NCBI GenBank assembly: GCA_964640855.1
Contig: CAZXIX010000011.1
Span: 1-64,000 of the forward strand
Reading direction: 5' to 3'
Length of the DNA stretch: 64,000 nucleotides
Source of the DNA: JAJDFU01 sp964640855
GTDB taxonomy: Bacteria; Bacteroidota; Bacteroidia; Chitinophagales; Saprospiraceae
Positions 7,885 to 17,412 of the stretch are shown here, in pieces (position 1 is the stretch's first letter; each line of letters begins with the position of its first letter). The position numbers were made by a program, and so were the translations under genes. The notes under the pieces were generated by a model. The model was given only the letters and a program-made list of their open reading frames with translations, did not search any database and was not told the origin of the DNA.

Positions 7885-9189
7885 TTACCGGACCAGCTTT
7901 TCCAACCCGAACAAACGGGAACCTTTGATCAGAATGAGCTTTCCGTGGGGTGGATTTTTTTCCCAGCTTTCCCGGAGAGGCTCCACCGCCTCAAAATACT
8001 GGTGGGGAGGAGTCAAGTCCTGGGCGGCACTCGAAAAGGGCTTTCCGACCAGGATCACCTTCTCGAAAGTATGCTGAAGGAGGAAAGCCAAGAGATCTTC
8101 GTGTTCCTGGTCGGCGTATTCTCCAAGTTCCAGCATGCCTCCCAAAACTACCCAACGGGGCTGGCCTTCCTGTTGGGCAAAGGATTCCAGCGCCTTTCGC
8201 ATGCTGGTGGGATTGGCATTGTAGGCATCGAGGAATACCCGGTTCCCTTTCCAATCCATCCATTCCGAACGGTTGCTGTGAGGTACATAGTCTTCGATGG
8301 CGGCCACGATGGAATGGGCAGGGACTTTGAAATATCTGCCTATGGTCACGGCGGTGGCAATGTTGGACAGATTGTGCCGCCCCGAGAGCCGGGATTCTCC
8401 CAGGATCAATTCGCCTTTTTCATTCAGGAAGCTGAAGGCTACGGTCGGATTTTCCCGAATCCTTTTGATCTGGTAATCCGGCTCGGAGAGCGAGGGCGCG
8501 TCCGAAAGACCATAAAAGATCCGTTTCTCAATAGGGGCTGACATGCCGGTCAGGAACGATTCATCCCGGTTCACGAAAACGACTCCGTCCGTCTTTTCCA
8601 AAAACTGATACAATTCCCCTTTTCCCTTTTTGACCCCTTCGATCCCCCCGAAACCTTCCAAATGGGCTTTTCCAATGTTGGTGATCAGGCCGTGGGTCGG
8701 CTCGGCGATCTCACTCAAGCGAGCAATTTCTCTTTGGTGATTGGCACCCATTTCGATGACGGCAATTTCCGTATCCGCCGGCATGCTCAGTAAGGTGAGC
8801 GGAACCCCGATGTGGTTATTCAGGTTGCCGGACGTGGCGTGAACGCGAAATCGCTGCTTCAAGACTTGCGTAATAAGTTCTTTGGTGGTGGTTTTGCCGT
8901 TGCTACCCGTGATCGCCAGTACAGGAAAGTTGAATTGCCGGCGATAATGAGTGGCGAGCTGCTGAAGGGCCAAAAGGGCATCCGGTACCCAAACCATGCC
9001 GGGCACGTCTTTCAGGGAGGGGTCATCCACTACGGCATAGGCGGCTCCCTTTTCGATGGCCTCCCGGGCAAATTGATTTCCATCAAAATTTTCTCCCCGG
9101 AGAGCAAAAAACAGATTTCCGGACCCTACGCGCCGGGAGTCTGTACTGACCCCGGTGCAGGACTGAAACAGGGTAAAAAGCTCTTTCAT
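7885..9189 (-). CDS. murF: UDP-N-acetylmuramoyl-tripeptide--D-alanyl-D-alanine ligase
   Basis: 434 residues. Cytoplasmic Mur ligase that adds D-Ala-D-Ala to the UDP-MurNAc tripeptide, the last soluble step of the peptidoglycan precursor. STDSRRVGSGNLFFAL opens the substrate domain, ITGSNGKTTTKELI near residue 103 is the ATP P-loop, and AVIEMGANHQREIARLSEIA and DAYNANPTSM are typical MurF blocks. It follows gldJ on the same strand, an order also seen in flavobacteria, but an intrinsic terminator separates them. Confidence 0.96.
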   Translation of the reverse strand: MKELFTLFQSCTGVSTDSRRVGSGNLFFALRGENFDGNQFAREAIEKGAAYAVVDDPSLKDVPGMVWVPDALLALQQLATHYRRQFNFPVLAITGSNGKTTTKELITQVLKQRFRVHATSGNLNNHIGVPLTLLSMPADTEIAVIEMGANHQREIARLSEIAEPTHGLITNIGKAHLEGFGGIEGVKKGKGELYQFLEKTDGVVFVNRDESFLTGMSAPIEKRIFYGLSDAPSLSEPDYQIKRIRENPTVAFSFLNEKGELILGESRLSGRHNLSNIATAVTIGRYFKVPAHSIVAAIEDYVPHSNRSEWMDWKGNRVFLDAYNANPTSMRKALESFAQQEGQPRWVVLGGMLELGEYADQEHEDLLAFLLQHTFEKVILVGKPFSSAAQDLTPPHQYFEAVEPLRESWEKNPPHGKLILIKGSRLFGLEKLVR

Positions 9190-9201
9190 GATCGCAATAA
9201 T

Positions 9202-9239
9202 AAAAATCTCCTGACCAATGTCACATGATCAGGAGATTT
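9202..9239 (-). terminator. Intrinsic terminator after gldJ
   Basis: An 11-bp perfect stem AAATCTCCTGA/TCAGGAGATTT with a 14-base loop. On the minus strand it ends in a run of T. It lies between the gldJ stop and the murF start. Confidence 0.82.
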
Positions 9240-9263
9240 CAACTAAACCTGTTTCGGAAAGGA

Positions 9264-10796
9264 TTAATATTTGTTCTTGTTCTTCTTCTTTTTCGGCGTT
9301 TTGAAGGAATTGCCGTTGGATTGGTTGTCGGTCGTGTTACCCGTGCGGGTCATGGCACAGCGGAAGCCTATCGTCCGGCTTGCCCGATCTTCGTCCATGA
9401 AACGCCGCGTACCGGGCGACAACCAGTAAGCCCGGTCGGCCCAGGAACCTCCTTTGTAGACGCGCGCTTTATCGCTGACCAGGGTCCGGACCTTTCCTTC
9501 AAAATCCGGGTTATACTTATTGAAGTACTGAACTCCGGAGAGTTCGTCCCCATCCCGGTAATCGTAAGGTTGGCCGGACCGGTAATTGTCGCGGTTACTG
9601 GCATCCTCGTTGGTAATGTAGCTGTAACGCAGACGCCCCAGGCTATCTTTCTCCACCGGAACTCCATTCTCATCCAGTTCCAATTCCTTGAACTGGTTTC
9701 CCCGGAAGGGATTGAGGTCGTTGTTTTCGGAATCTCGAAGGGTCATACTGGTCAGAGGGCGATACAGGTCAGCAACCCATTCGCTGACGTTGCCGGCCAT
9801 ATTGTACAGACCGAAATCGTTGGGCATGAAGGAGCGCACCGGAGCAGTGATGTGAGCTCCGTCGTTCAGTTTTCCGGCAATACCCATATAATCCCCCTCG
9901 CCCCGCTTGAAGTTCGCCAGGATCAGTCCCTGGTATTTGTCGCGCTTCTGGTAGCGAACGGTGTAGCCGTTCCAGGGGAAGGTCTTGCGATCGGTAATGC
10001 GTTCGTCGTCGGTGGAAGCCTGGTTTCCGATGAGGGCCAGCGCGGCATATTCCCACTCGGCTTCGGAGGGGAGGCGATAGGAAGGCAACAGGATGCCGTC
10101 GTCGAAGCGAACCGGACGCTCTCCGCCGGTCTGCATATCGCGGAGATTCTTACGGACGCTACCCTGGTACTGACCGGCCAGGTAAGCCTCGGTATTGAAA
10201 TTGTCTTCGCACTGTTGCTCAATGTTCGGGTTCAGGATCCCCTTTTCGATCAGGATCATTTCGTTGACCCGATCGGTGCGCCACTTGGCGTAGTCGTTGG
10301 CCTGTGACCAACTCACCCCGACCACCGGATAATTATCATAGGCCGGGTGCCGAAGGTAGGTTTCCACGAAAGGCTCGTTGTAGGAGAGTTCTTCGCGCCA
10401 GACCATGGTATCCGGCAGTGCGTTTACGTAAACGTCGGGATAGCAATCTCCCCAGACGCGGCGCACCCAATAGAGGTATTCCCGATAATCTATGTTGGAG
10501 ACTTCGGTTTCATCCATATAGAAGGAGGACACGGTCACTTTGCGGGGAATGTTGTTCCAGTCGTAGGTCAGATCTTCGGTGGTCGCGCCCATGGTGAAAA
10601 CGCCACCCGGGATCAGTACCAGATTCGGGCCCGTGGCCTGGTTCTGGAAATCCAGCTTTTTTTCGAATCCACCCCATTTCTGATCGTTGTATTTCCAACC
10701 GGTGGTTGAGGACCGTTGGTTGTTCTTACAAGAGGTGGTAAATAGGATGGCAAGCACAGCCACAACGGCAAAGCCTGTCTTGATCAAGTTTTCCAT
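9264..10796 (-). CDS. gldJ: Gliding motility / type IX secretion lipoprotein GldJ
   Basis: 510 residues. A lipoprotein signal ends in FTTSCKNN, so the cysteine is probably lipidated. The body is a formylglycine-generating-enzyme (SUMF1) fold: LVLIPGGVFTMG, FYMDETEVSN, SEAEWEYAA, YNMAGNVSEWV and YKGGSWADR. The cysteine pair that binds copper in real FGE is missing, so the fold is structural. In Flavobacterium johnsoniae GldJ is needed for gliding and for stability of other Gld proteins, and its C-terminal tail matters for motility. Here the tail is very basic (KTPKKKKNKNKY). GldK has a similar fold; the murF, porU and porV neighbours favour GldJ. Confidence 0.9.
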   Translation of the reverse strand: MENLIKTGFAVVAVLAILFTTSCKNNQRSSTTGWKYNDQKWGGFEKKLDFQNQATGPNLVLIPGGVFTMGATTEDLTYDWNNIPRKVTVSSFYMDETEVSNIDYREYLYWVRRVWGDCYPDVYVNALPDTMVWREELSYNEPFVETYLRHPAYDNYPVVGVSWSQANDYAKWRTDRVNEMILIEKGILNPNIEQQCEDNFNTEAYLAGQYQGSVRKNLRDMQTGGERPVRFDDGILLPSYRLPSEAEWEYAALALIGNQASTDDERITDRKTFPWNGYTVRYQKRDKYQGLILANFKRGEGDYMGIAGKLNDGAHITAPVRSFMPNDFGLYNMAGNVSEWVADLYRPLTSMTLRDSENNDLNPFRGNQFKELELDENGVPVEKDSLGRLRYSYITNEDASNRDNYRSGQPYDYRDGDELSGVQYFNKYNPDFEGKVRTLVSDKARVYKGGSWADRAYWLSPGTRRFMDEDRASRTIGFRCAMTRTGNTTDNQSNGNSFKTPKKKKNKNKY

Positions 10797-10824
10797 TAGA
10801 GAATAGAAGTTTGAGAATCGACTT

Positions 10825-10832
10825 CAAATATA
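10825..10832 (-). promoter_or_regulatory. Putative -7 box of the gldJ promoter
   Basis: TATATTTG on the minus strand, 29 bases before the gldJ ATG, between porP and gldJ. A GTTG lies 15 bases further upstream, shorter than the usual spacing, so only the -7 box is claimed. It suggests gldJ can be transcribed separately from porP. Confidence 0.45.
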
Positions 10833-10906
10833 ACCTTTCCGGAAGATCAACGCCCGCGAATCATCCATTAGTATTCGATCGGACCTTTCCTTCCCCATTT
10901 TTCTGT

Positions 10907-12004
10907 CTATTCGAAGATCCGGAAGCAATCGTTGATATTTTCCGTTCTTCTTCGGTTTTGGGCTTTTTTGCTCTCGGCGAAATTCAAGGTCACGCTTACC
11001 TCATGGCTTCCCGCCGAATTCTGTACTCCCAGGCCGGAAACGGTGAGGTCATAGCTGTATCCGAATCGGAAGATGCCAGCCCGAACGCCTGCCAGAAAGA
11101 TAACGGCATCGCTGTTACGCAAAGTGTGCCGATACCACAAGCCTCCATAAAACAGGCGGAATCCGATTCCGGACCCCACATTTATCTGAGCAATATCGCT
11201 CTGGCGGATGAACATGACACTCGGTGCCAGGTAAGCTTCCGAACGGCCATTCGAATAATTGCCGATGTCGAACTCATAGCCTGCGTGCACCGAATATCGT
11301 AAAGGTAATCCCGCGCTTCTACCATCCGAAATCGGATAGAAACTTTCATCTGGCGAATTGATGTGATTGGCAGAAAAGCCGGCGTACAACTTATTGGTGT
11401 AGAAGAGCACCCCGACCCCCAGGTCGAAAAAAGCCTGGTTCAACGATTCGGGAGGAATCTCGGAAGTGGGGATCGGGTTGCCGTTCGGGTCGGTGGGACC
11501 GGATGTAGGATTCAACTGGTCGCCGAAGATCAGTTTTTCCCAATCCAGCTGCCGGGCCACCAGACCTGCCTGGACGCCAAACCGGACAGCCGTTTGATCC
11601 GAGATCCGTACCCGGTAACTATAGGTGCCGTTGAACTGATATGTATTATAAATTCCACGGATGGCATTGTCTGACATCAGAAAGAGACCGAAACCGCTGT
11701 TCAGCTTGGGAGCCCAGGTCTCAAAGGAAAGGGCAGCCGTATTGTAGCCGCCGGAAAAACCTGCCCATTGATTCCGATAATTAGCTGAAATTCGCGGAGC
11801 CAGCGTTACGCCGGCAAAGGCGGGATTTAATTGCAGCGGGGCGGCATAAAACTGGCTGAAAACGGGATCCTGTCCTTGCATCCGCACGGGAAGCGCGAAG
11901 CCAAAAAACAGCAGAATGCCGGATATAATCCCGGCTTTCCATCGCTTTTTTTGGAAGAAGTTTGTAATGTCGTGCGTCTGATTTTTAGCAGGCAATAGGC
12001 CCAT
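10907..12004 (-). CDS. PorP/SprF family type IX secretion outer-membrane protein
   Basis: 365 residues. After a signal segment (GIISGILLFFGFALPVRMQGQ) the mature start QDPVFSQFYAAPLQLNPAFAG is the hallmark of PorP/SprF proteins, predicted outer-membrane beta barrels. PorP tethers the PorK-PorN ring in Porphyromonas, and SprF helps secrete the SprB adhesin in Flavobacterium. The C-terminus VSVTLNF is a typical barrel end, followed by a short charged tail. The first ATG is at 12004; a TTG at 12058 would leave only 12 bases to divergent porU. Genomes carry several paralogs, so the exact role is open. Confidence 0.9.
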   Translation of the reverse strand: MGLLPAKNQTHDITNFFQKKRWKAGIISGILLFFGFALPVRMQGQDPVFSQFYAAPLQLNPAFAGVTLAPRISANYRNQWAGFSGGYNTAALSFETWAPKLNSGFGLFLMSDNAIRGIYNTYQFNGTYSYRVRISDQTAVRFGVQAGLVARQLDWEKLIFGDQLNPTSGPTDPNGNPIPTSEIPPESLNQAFFDLGVGVLFYTNKLYAGFSANHINSPDESFYPISDGRSAGLPLRYSVHAGYEFDIGNYSNGRSEAYLAPSVMFIRQSDIAQINVGSGIGFRLFYGGLWYRHTLRNSDAVIFLAGVRAGIFRFGYSYDLTVSGLGVQNSAGSHEVSVTLNFAESKKAQNRRRTENINDCFRIFE

Positions 12005-12070
12005 ATCTCGTGCGTTCCAATACCGTTTTGAGGCTCTTTGCCAGCCCAGGTTGAACAATAAACGAAAAAA

Positions 12071-15000
12071 ATGCTGAAAATATTTAGCCTCCTTTTTTTG
12101 GCCATGGCTTTATGTCTGACAAAAGCCAATTCGCAAAATCTGGAGATCCGGTTGGACTGGGATACAACAGGCGTTCCTGCCACCCTGGTTGAAAAGCAGG
12201 GTACTTTTTTCGGCTTCCGGGGAGCGGTGCGCGATCCTTTTCGCCCGGCCACCCCCATCTACCAGACGGCTTTTCCGCTTTCGTTCAGTGGAAACTTCCG
12301 GGTCCGGATCCGCGATGCCCGCTTCGAAGAACTACCCGACTACCGCCCCCTGGCTGAAGAGGCCGCAATAAGCGAAAGCATCATTCCGGAAACCCGGATC
12401 ACCTCCTCGCGCGAAGGCCGCACCGGCAGGATCTCTTTTGTCCCCATCGTTTTACAGAACGGACAGTACCAAAAATTGATTTCGGCCAGCCTGGAGATCG
12501 TGCCGGCGGCAGAAACTTCTTCTCCGGCCAATGCCCGAAACGAAGACTTCCGGACCGAATCCCGGCTCCGTCAGGGGCAACTGTACAAGATCCGGGTGGC
12601 AGAAGCGGGTTTGAAACAGCTTACCTACTCCTTTTTAAGCAACGAACTGGGCATATCCATGGACGAGGTCGACCCTTCGGCTATTCGTTTGCTCGGCAGC
12701 CCTTCCGGCCCCGTCTCCGAAGACATGGATAACTCCGATTGGGACGACCTGCGCGAAATCCCCATCCTGATGGAAGATGGGGGGGACGGTAGTTTCGACC
12801 CGGGAGACCGGATCCTGTTCTACGGAGGCGGCCCCCATCGCTGGCGATATGACGCGGAGGAGGGAGGCTTCGATCGGGTCACCAACATTTACGACAATTT
12901 CCACTATTTTTTCATCCAGTTGGGTGCGGGTACAGGTCGGCGGATAGAGGATCGCAACCCGGTACCGAATACGGCCATTACCGTTACCACTTTCGACGAT
13001 TATCTCCGGTTTGAGGAAGACCTGGAAAACATCCTGCATTTGTCCTTCGTTACCTCCGGCTCGGGAAGAGAATGGGGAGGAGATAATTTCCGGATCGCCC
13101 GGGAACAGACTTATCCCGATCTGTTTGAATTTCCGAACCTGGTGCCCGGTACCGCTCGCCTGAAAGCCCGGATGATACTCAGGGCTCGTGTCCGATCTTT
13201 TTTCGAAGTGGAATTGGAAGGGGCCACCTACCGGAGTTCCAATGCTTCTTCCTCAGGAGCCGCCGAAAACGTCAATTCCATCTTTGCCTCCACAGCCAGC
13301 ATCAACCAGGAGGTTTCCTTGACCGATGGGAAGGTGACTTTTGGCGTACGGTACCCTAATCAGTTCGGCGACAGTCAGGGGTGGCTGGATTACCTGCAAC
13401 TGGAAGTGACCCGTCAACTTCGCATGACGGGCAACCAGATGGTGTTCCGCAGCGTCGCGGCTTCCCAGTCGCCGACGGCTACTTTCCGGATCGAAAATGC
13501 AGTCCCTCAACTGGAAGTCTGGAATATAACCGACCCGCTGAATCCGGTACGCCAGCTCGGGGAAAATAACGGATCTGTTTTTCAATTTGGCGTCGGGGTG
13601 AGCGGCATACCTGAATTCATCGCTTTCGACCGGTCAGCTTCTTTTCCCGATCCGGAGCCCGTGGGCCCCCTACCCAATCAGAATCTCCACAGCCTGCAAC
13701 GCGCAGATGCGGTTTTCATTTTTCCGGAAGAATTTCGCCAAGAGGCAGAACGCCTGGCGGATCACAGAAGGACTTTCAGCAAGCTGGAGGTCGTGACCCT
13801 TTCGCTGGAAGAGATCCTCAACGAATTCTCCGGCGGGAAAAAAGACCCGACCGCCATTCGCAACCTCGCCAAAATGATGTACGAACGGGATCCGCAGTTC
13901 CGGTTCCTGCTCCTGTTCGGAGATGGTTCCTTCGATTCCCGCGACGTATATGGCCTGGGAGGAGATTGGATACCTACATACCAGCGAAACTCCCTGCATA
14001 ATTTGTTTGCCTATCCCTCCGACGACTACTTCGGGTTGCTTTCGCCGACCGGCAGCGGAGATCCCTTTTTCGGGGACCTCACCATCGGGGTTGGCCGGAT
14101 ACCGGTTAAGTCCTCTTCCGAGGCTGCAATCCTGGTGGACAAGATCATCCATTATGAGACGGCACCGCCGACCCGGGGCGACTGGCGCAACCGCACCACT
14201 TTCGTCGCGGATGACGAAGACGGCAACCTCCATATTGATGATGCCGACGATATTGCGGAGGACGTACGATCGAACTTCCCCCAATTGAACCTGGACAAGA
14301 TTTACCTGGACGCCTTTCCCCAGGTGTCCACTCCCGGAGGTCAACGATTTCCTGCTGCCACCGAGGCCTTGAACCAGAATATTTTCAGGGGGCAGATGGT
14401 GGTGACCTACCTCGGGCATGGAGGCAGTTCGGGCTGGGCCCAGGAAAGGGTACTCAACACGACCGACATCCTTTCCTGGACCAATTACGACAATCTCCCC
14501 CTGTTCCTGACCGCCACCTGCTCGTTCACCGGTTATGACGACCCCTTCGAGGTGACGGCCGGTGAGGAAGTGATACTCAGTCGCCGGGGGGCCGGTATCG
14601 GCCTGATGAGTACGGTGCGTGCGGTATTCGCCAATTCCAATGCCGCTTTGACCGACAGGGCGCTGCAGGTCCTTTTCGAAAAGGTGGATGGCCGCTATCG
14701 CCCTTTGGGTGAGGTGTTCCGGCTGGCCAAGAACACCGCCTCTGCCTCGACCCAGAATTCCAGAAAATTTGCCCTGATCGGCGACCCCACTATGACATTG
14801 GCTCTTCCGGAATATGAGGTTCGCACCACCGTTTTCAACGGCGTACCTCTGCCCGAAGCCGAGGGCGATACCATTCGGGCACTCGACCTGGTCGAGCTGG
14901 AAGGTGGAATTTTCGATGAGCAAGGACAGCGGATCAGCAATTTCAACGGAACGGTCGACATTACCGTTTTCGACAAGGCGGTCAGCTTCTCTACGCTGGG

Positions 15001-15922
15001 GCAGGATCCCGGCAGCCCGGTTTTCAATTATGACCTGCAGAAAAATACCCTCTTCCGGGGGCGGGCCAGTGTCCAGAACGGTCGCTTTTCCATATCCTTC
15101 GTCTTGCCCAAGGACATCAACTTCACCTTTGGCCCGGGGAAAATCAGCTACTATGCCCGGCAGGAAAGTTCCGAACTGGATGCAACCGGAGCCTTTGAGG
15201 ATTTCACCCTGGGAGGCACCTCCGACCGGGAAGTGAACGACAACGAAGGGCCGCTGGTGGAAGTCTTTATGAACACTAAGGATTTCGTATTCGGAGGGGT
15301 GACGGGCCCCAGCCCCGTCTTGCTGGTAAAGTTGGAGGACGAAAACGGAATCAACGTGGCCGGCAACACCATCGGCCACGATCTGGAAGGTGTACTGAAT
15401 GAGGACACTCGCAACGCTTTCATTCTGAATGATTTTTATGAATCGGAACTGGATGACTATACCCGGGGAGAAGTCCGCTTCCCCTTGTCCGACCTGGAGC
15501 CGGGCCGGTACCAGATCCGCGTGCAAGCCTGGGATGTTGCCAACAATTCAGGGGAAGGCCTGACCGAATTTGTGGTGGCCACCGATGATAAGATCGCCCT
15601 GGAACATGTTCTGAACTACCCCAACCCTTTCACTGACCGCACCTGTTTCCAGTTCGATCACAATCTGGCGGGAGAAGAGATCGACGTCCTGGTCAGCATT
15701 TATACGATCAGTGGTGTCCTGGTTAAGACAATTGAGCAAAGTTTTATCAGCGACGGGGCGATTCGTCAGGATGATTGCCTGGAATGGGACGGAAGAGACG
15801 ATTTTGGGGATCGGTTGGCCAGAGGTGTTTATCTTTACCGGATGAAGGTAAGAGCGCGGAACACCGGCGCTACTCCGCTGGAGGGGGAAAGCGATTTCGA
15901 GAAATTAGTTATTCTCAAATAG
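12071..15922 (+). CDS. porU: Type IX secretion sortase PorU
   Basis: 1283 residues, normal for PorU. It is a C25 (gingipain-like) cysteine peptidase at the outer membrane that removes the C-terminal signal of type IX cargo and attaches A-LPS. A signal peptide ends near LTKANSQ. The catalytic histidine is H783 in TYLGHGGSSGW and the nucleophile C817 in LTATCSFTGYDDP. Beta-sandwich domains follow. The C-terminus (NYPNPFTDRTCFQF, then GVYLYRMKV) is a FlgD-like/sorting-type module as in other PorU proteins. It starts 66 bases from the divergent porP ATG and is followed 195 bases later by porV. Confidence 0.95.
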   Translation: MLKIFSLLFLAMALCLTKANSQNLEIRLDWDTTGVPATLVEKQGTFFGFRGAVRDPFRPATPIYQTAFPLSFSGNFRVRIRDARFEELPDYRPLAEEAAISESIIPETRITSSREGRTGRISFVPIVLQNGQYQKLISASLEIVPAAETSSPANARNEDFRTESRLRQGQLYKIRVAEAGLKQLTYSFLSNELGISMDEVDPSAIRLLGSPSGPVSEDMDNSDWDDLREIPILMEDGGDGSFDPGDRILFYGGGPHRWRYDAEEGGFDRVTNIYDNFHYFFIQLGAGTGRRIEDRNPVPNTAITVTTFDDYLRFEEDLENILHLSFVTSGSGREWGGDNFRIAREQTYPDLFEFPNLVPGTARLKARMILRARVRSFFEVELEGATYRSSNASSSGAAENVNSIFASTASINQEVSLTDGKVTFGVRYPNQFGDSQGWLDYLQLEVTRQLRMTGNQMVFRSVAASQSPTATFRIENAVPQLEVWNITDPLNPVRQLGENNGSVFQFGVGVSGIPEFIAFDRSASFPDPEPVGPLPNQNLHSLQRADAVFIFPEEFRQEAERLADHRRTFSKLEVVTLSLEEILNEFSGGKKDPTAIRNLAKMMYERDPQFRFLLLFGDGSFDSRDVYGLGGDWIPTYQRNSLHNLFAYPSDDYFGLLSPTGSGDPFFGDLTIGVGRIPVKSSSEAAILVDKIIHYETAPPTRGDWRNRTTFVADDEDGNLHIDDADDIAEDVRSNFPQLNLDKIYLDAFPQVSTPGGQRFPAATEALNQNIFRGQMVVTYLGHGGSSGWAQERVLNTTDILSWTNYDNLPLFLTATCSFTGYDDPFEVTAGEEVILSRRGAGIGLMSTVRAVFANSNAALTDRALQVLFEKVDGRYRPLGEVFRLAKNTASASTQNSRKFALIGDPTMTLALPEYEVRTTVFNGVPLPEAEGDTIRALDLVELEGGIFDEQGQRISNFNGTVDITVFDKAVSFSTLGQDPGSPVFNYDLQKNTLFRGRASVQNGRFSISFVLPKDINFTFGPGKISYYARQESSELDATGAFEDFTLGGTSDREVNDNEGPLVEVFMNTKDFVFGGVTGPSPVLLVKLEDENGINVAGNTIGHDLEGVLNEDTRNAFILNDFYESELDDYTRGEVRFPLSDLEPGRYQIRVQAWDVANNSGEGLTEFVVATDDKIALEHVLNYPNPFTDRTCFQFDHNLAGEEIDVLVSIYTISGVLVKTIEQSFISDGAIRQDDCLEWDGRDDFGDRLARGVYLYRMKVRARNTGATPLEGESDFEKLVILK

Positions 15923-16117
15923 TGTTAAATCCGGTCCCGGGAAAATAAGCGTTCAGAAAAAACGTAAATAAGATAGGCAAAATCAAAAGCCTGATTTTAA
16001 GGAAAACAAACTCACAAGAGCGGAAGCCGCAATCGAAACTATCCTTCTCTGAACCGCTGCATCATTATCTGAGAAACGAAAACCAATTACTGTACGCGGA
16101 CTAAACACAGCACATCA

Positions 16118-17350
16118 ATGAAAAATTTTATTCCAGGCCTACTGGGGCTTTGGCTGCTATCCTTTACTGCAGGTATGGCCCAGTCTCCCTGTTATCAGGA
16201 TCAAGACGGTTCCTTCAGAAATCCGGATGGTTCACCTTGTACGAATACCGTCACTACTGCCGTACCCTTTCTCCGGATCACTCCTACGGCACGGCCCGGG
16301 GCAATGGGTGATGTCGGGGTCGGTATATCGCCCGATCCCTCGGCCATGCATTTCAACTCTTCCAAGATTCCCTTTGCTGAAGAGAAACTGGCTCTTTCCG
16401 CATCTTACACCCCCTGGCTTCGCAGCCTGGGTCTCAATGATGTCTACCTGGCTTATCTGGGAGGCTATTACCGCTTCGACGATCAGCAGGCCCTTGGTTT
16501 TGGCCTGCGCTATTTCTCGATGGGCAGCATCCAATACACAGATGAGAACGGGATCAATCTGCTGGAGGGACGGCCCAACGAATTTGAAGTAGCCGCCGGC
16601 TATTCCCGAAAATTGAGTGAGCGCTTTACCGTTGGAGTCACCGGAAAATTCATCTTTTCCAACCTGGCGGCAGGCCTGGAAGTGCCGGGTACCGGCGAGG
16701 TGCTGGAAGCCGGAATTGCCGGAGCTGCGGATATCAGCTTCAGCTACAACGGCCCGATACGGGTGGGAAATACCAACTCCAACATTCTGGTGGGGCTGGC
16801 CATCACCAACATCGGCAACAAAATTTCCTATTCCAATACGGGAACGCCGGATTTTCTGCCGGCCAACTTCGGTTTGGGAGCGGCCTGGAACTTCGAACTG
16901 GATGATTACAACCGAATCTCGATAGCGGCAGACATCAACAAGCTGCTGGTACCCACGCCTTGCCAGGGTGACAACTGCGATGAAGACGGCAATGGGGTAC
17001 CGGATTACAAGGAGCAATCCTCGATCGGAGCTATTTTCACCTCCTGGGCCGATGCGCCGGAAGGTTTCTCCGAGGAGTTGAAAGAATTCTACTACAGTTT
17101 CGGCCTGGAATACGACTACAACCGCCTCTTCCGCGTACAGGCAGGCTACTTTTACGAGCATCCCCAAAAAGGGGGTCGACAGTATTTCACCGTAGGTTTG
17201 GGGCTTCGGTACAACGTGGTCGGCATCGACATCGCCTATCTGATCCCCAGTTCCAACCAACGCAACCCGCTTGACAACACCTTGCGGTTTACCCTCAACT
17301 TTTTGTTCAACGACCTTGGGAAGTCCGAAGATCCCGAGCTCTTCAACTGA
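16118..17350 (+). CDS. porV: Type IX secretion outer-membrane protein PorV (LptO)
   Basis: 410 residues, a FadL-like 14-strand barrel. A signal peptide ends at GMAQ. The conserved start of the mature protein FLRITPTARPGAMGDVGVG and the following PSAMHFNSSKIPF are diagnostic, as is the late GLRYNVVGIDIAYLIP. PorV binds cargo C-terminal domains released from the SprA translocon and passes them to PorU, so the porU-porV pair is functionally linked. The terminator at 17381 closes the unit. Confidence 0.94.
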   Translation: MKNFIPGLLGLWLLSFTAGMAQSPCYQDQDGSFRNPDGSPCTNTVTTAVPFLRITPTARPGAMGDVGVGISPDPSAMHFNSSKIPFAEEKLALSASYTPWLRSLGLNDVYLAYLGGYYRFDDQQALGFGLRYFSMGSIQYTDENGINLLEGRPNEFEVAAGYSRKLSERFTVGVTGKFIFSNLAAGLEVPGTGEVLEAGIAGAADISFSYNGPIRVGNTNSNILVGLAITNIGNKISYSNTGTPDFLPANFGLGAAWNFELDDYNRISIAADINKLLVPTPCQGDNCDEDGNGVPDYKEQSSIGAIFTSWADAPEGFSEELKEFYYSFGLEYDYNRLFRVQAGYFYEHPQKGGRQYFTVGLGLRYNVVGIDIAYLIPSSNQRNPLDNTLRFTLNFLFNDLGKSEDPELFN

Positions 17351-17380
17351 CGTAAACTTTACCTGCTTTTCCTGAAGATA

Positions 17381-17412
17381 AAAAGCCGCTCAGTTTCCTG
17401 AGCGGCTTTTTT
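17381..17412. terminator. Two-way terminator shared by porV and rnpB
   Basis: A 13-bp stem AAAAGCCGCTCAG/CTGAGCGGCTTTT with a TTTC loop has T runs on both strands. It ends one base before the 3' end of the convergent RNase P RNA and 30 bases after porV, so it can stop both. Confidence 0.9.

Noticed and set aside
9225..10307. 360-codon open frame antisense to gldJ
   Set aside because: Shadow of gldJ, with low-complexity Val/Gly-rich translation caused by the complementary codons.
12004..12058. Longer porP start (TTG at 12058)
   Set aside because: It adds 18 residues before an already complete N-terminus and leaves only 12 bases to porU.
13670..15526. 618-codon open frame antisense to porU
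   Set aside because: It mirrors the codon bias of porU, which is confirmed by catalytic motifs. The translated product has no domain, and long antisense frames recur opposite other genes here.
16232..17260. 342-codon open frame antisense to porV
   Set aside because: Opposite a securely identified gene; product without recognisable features.
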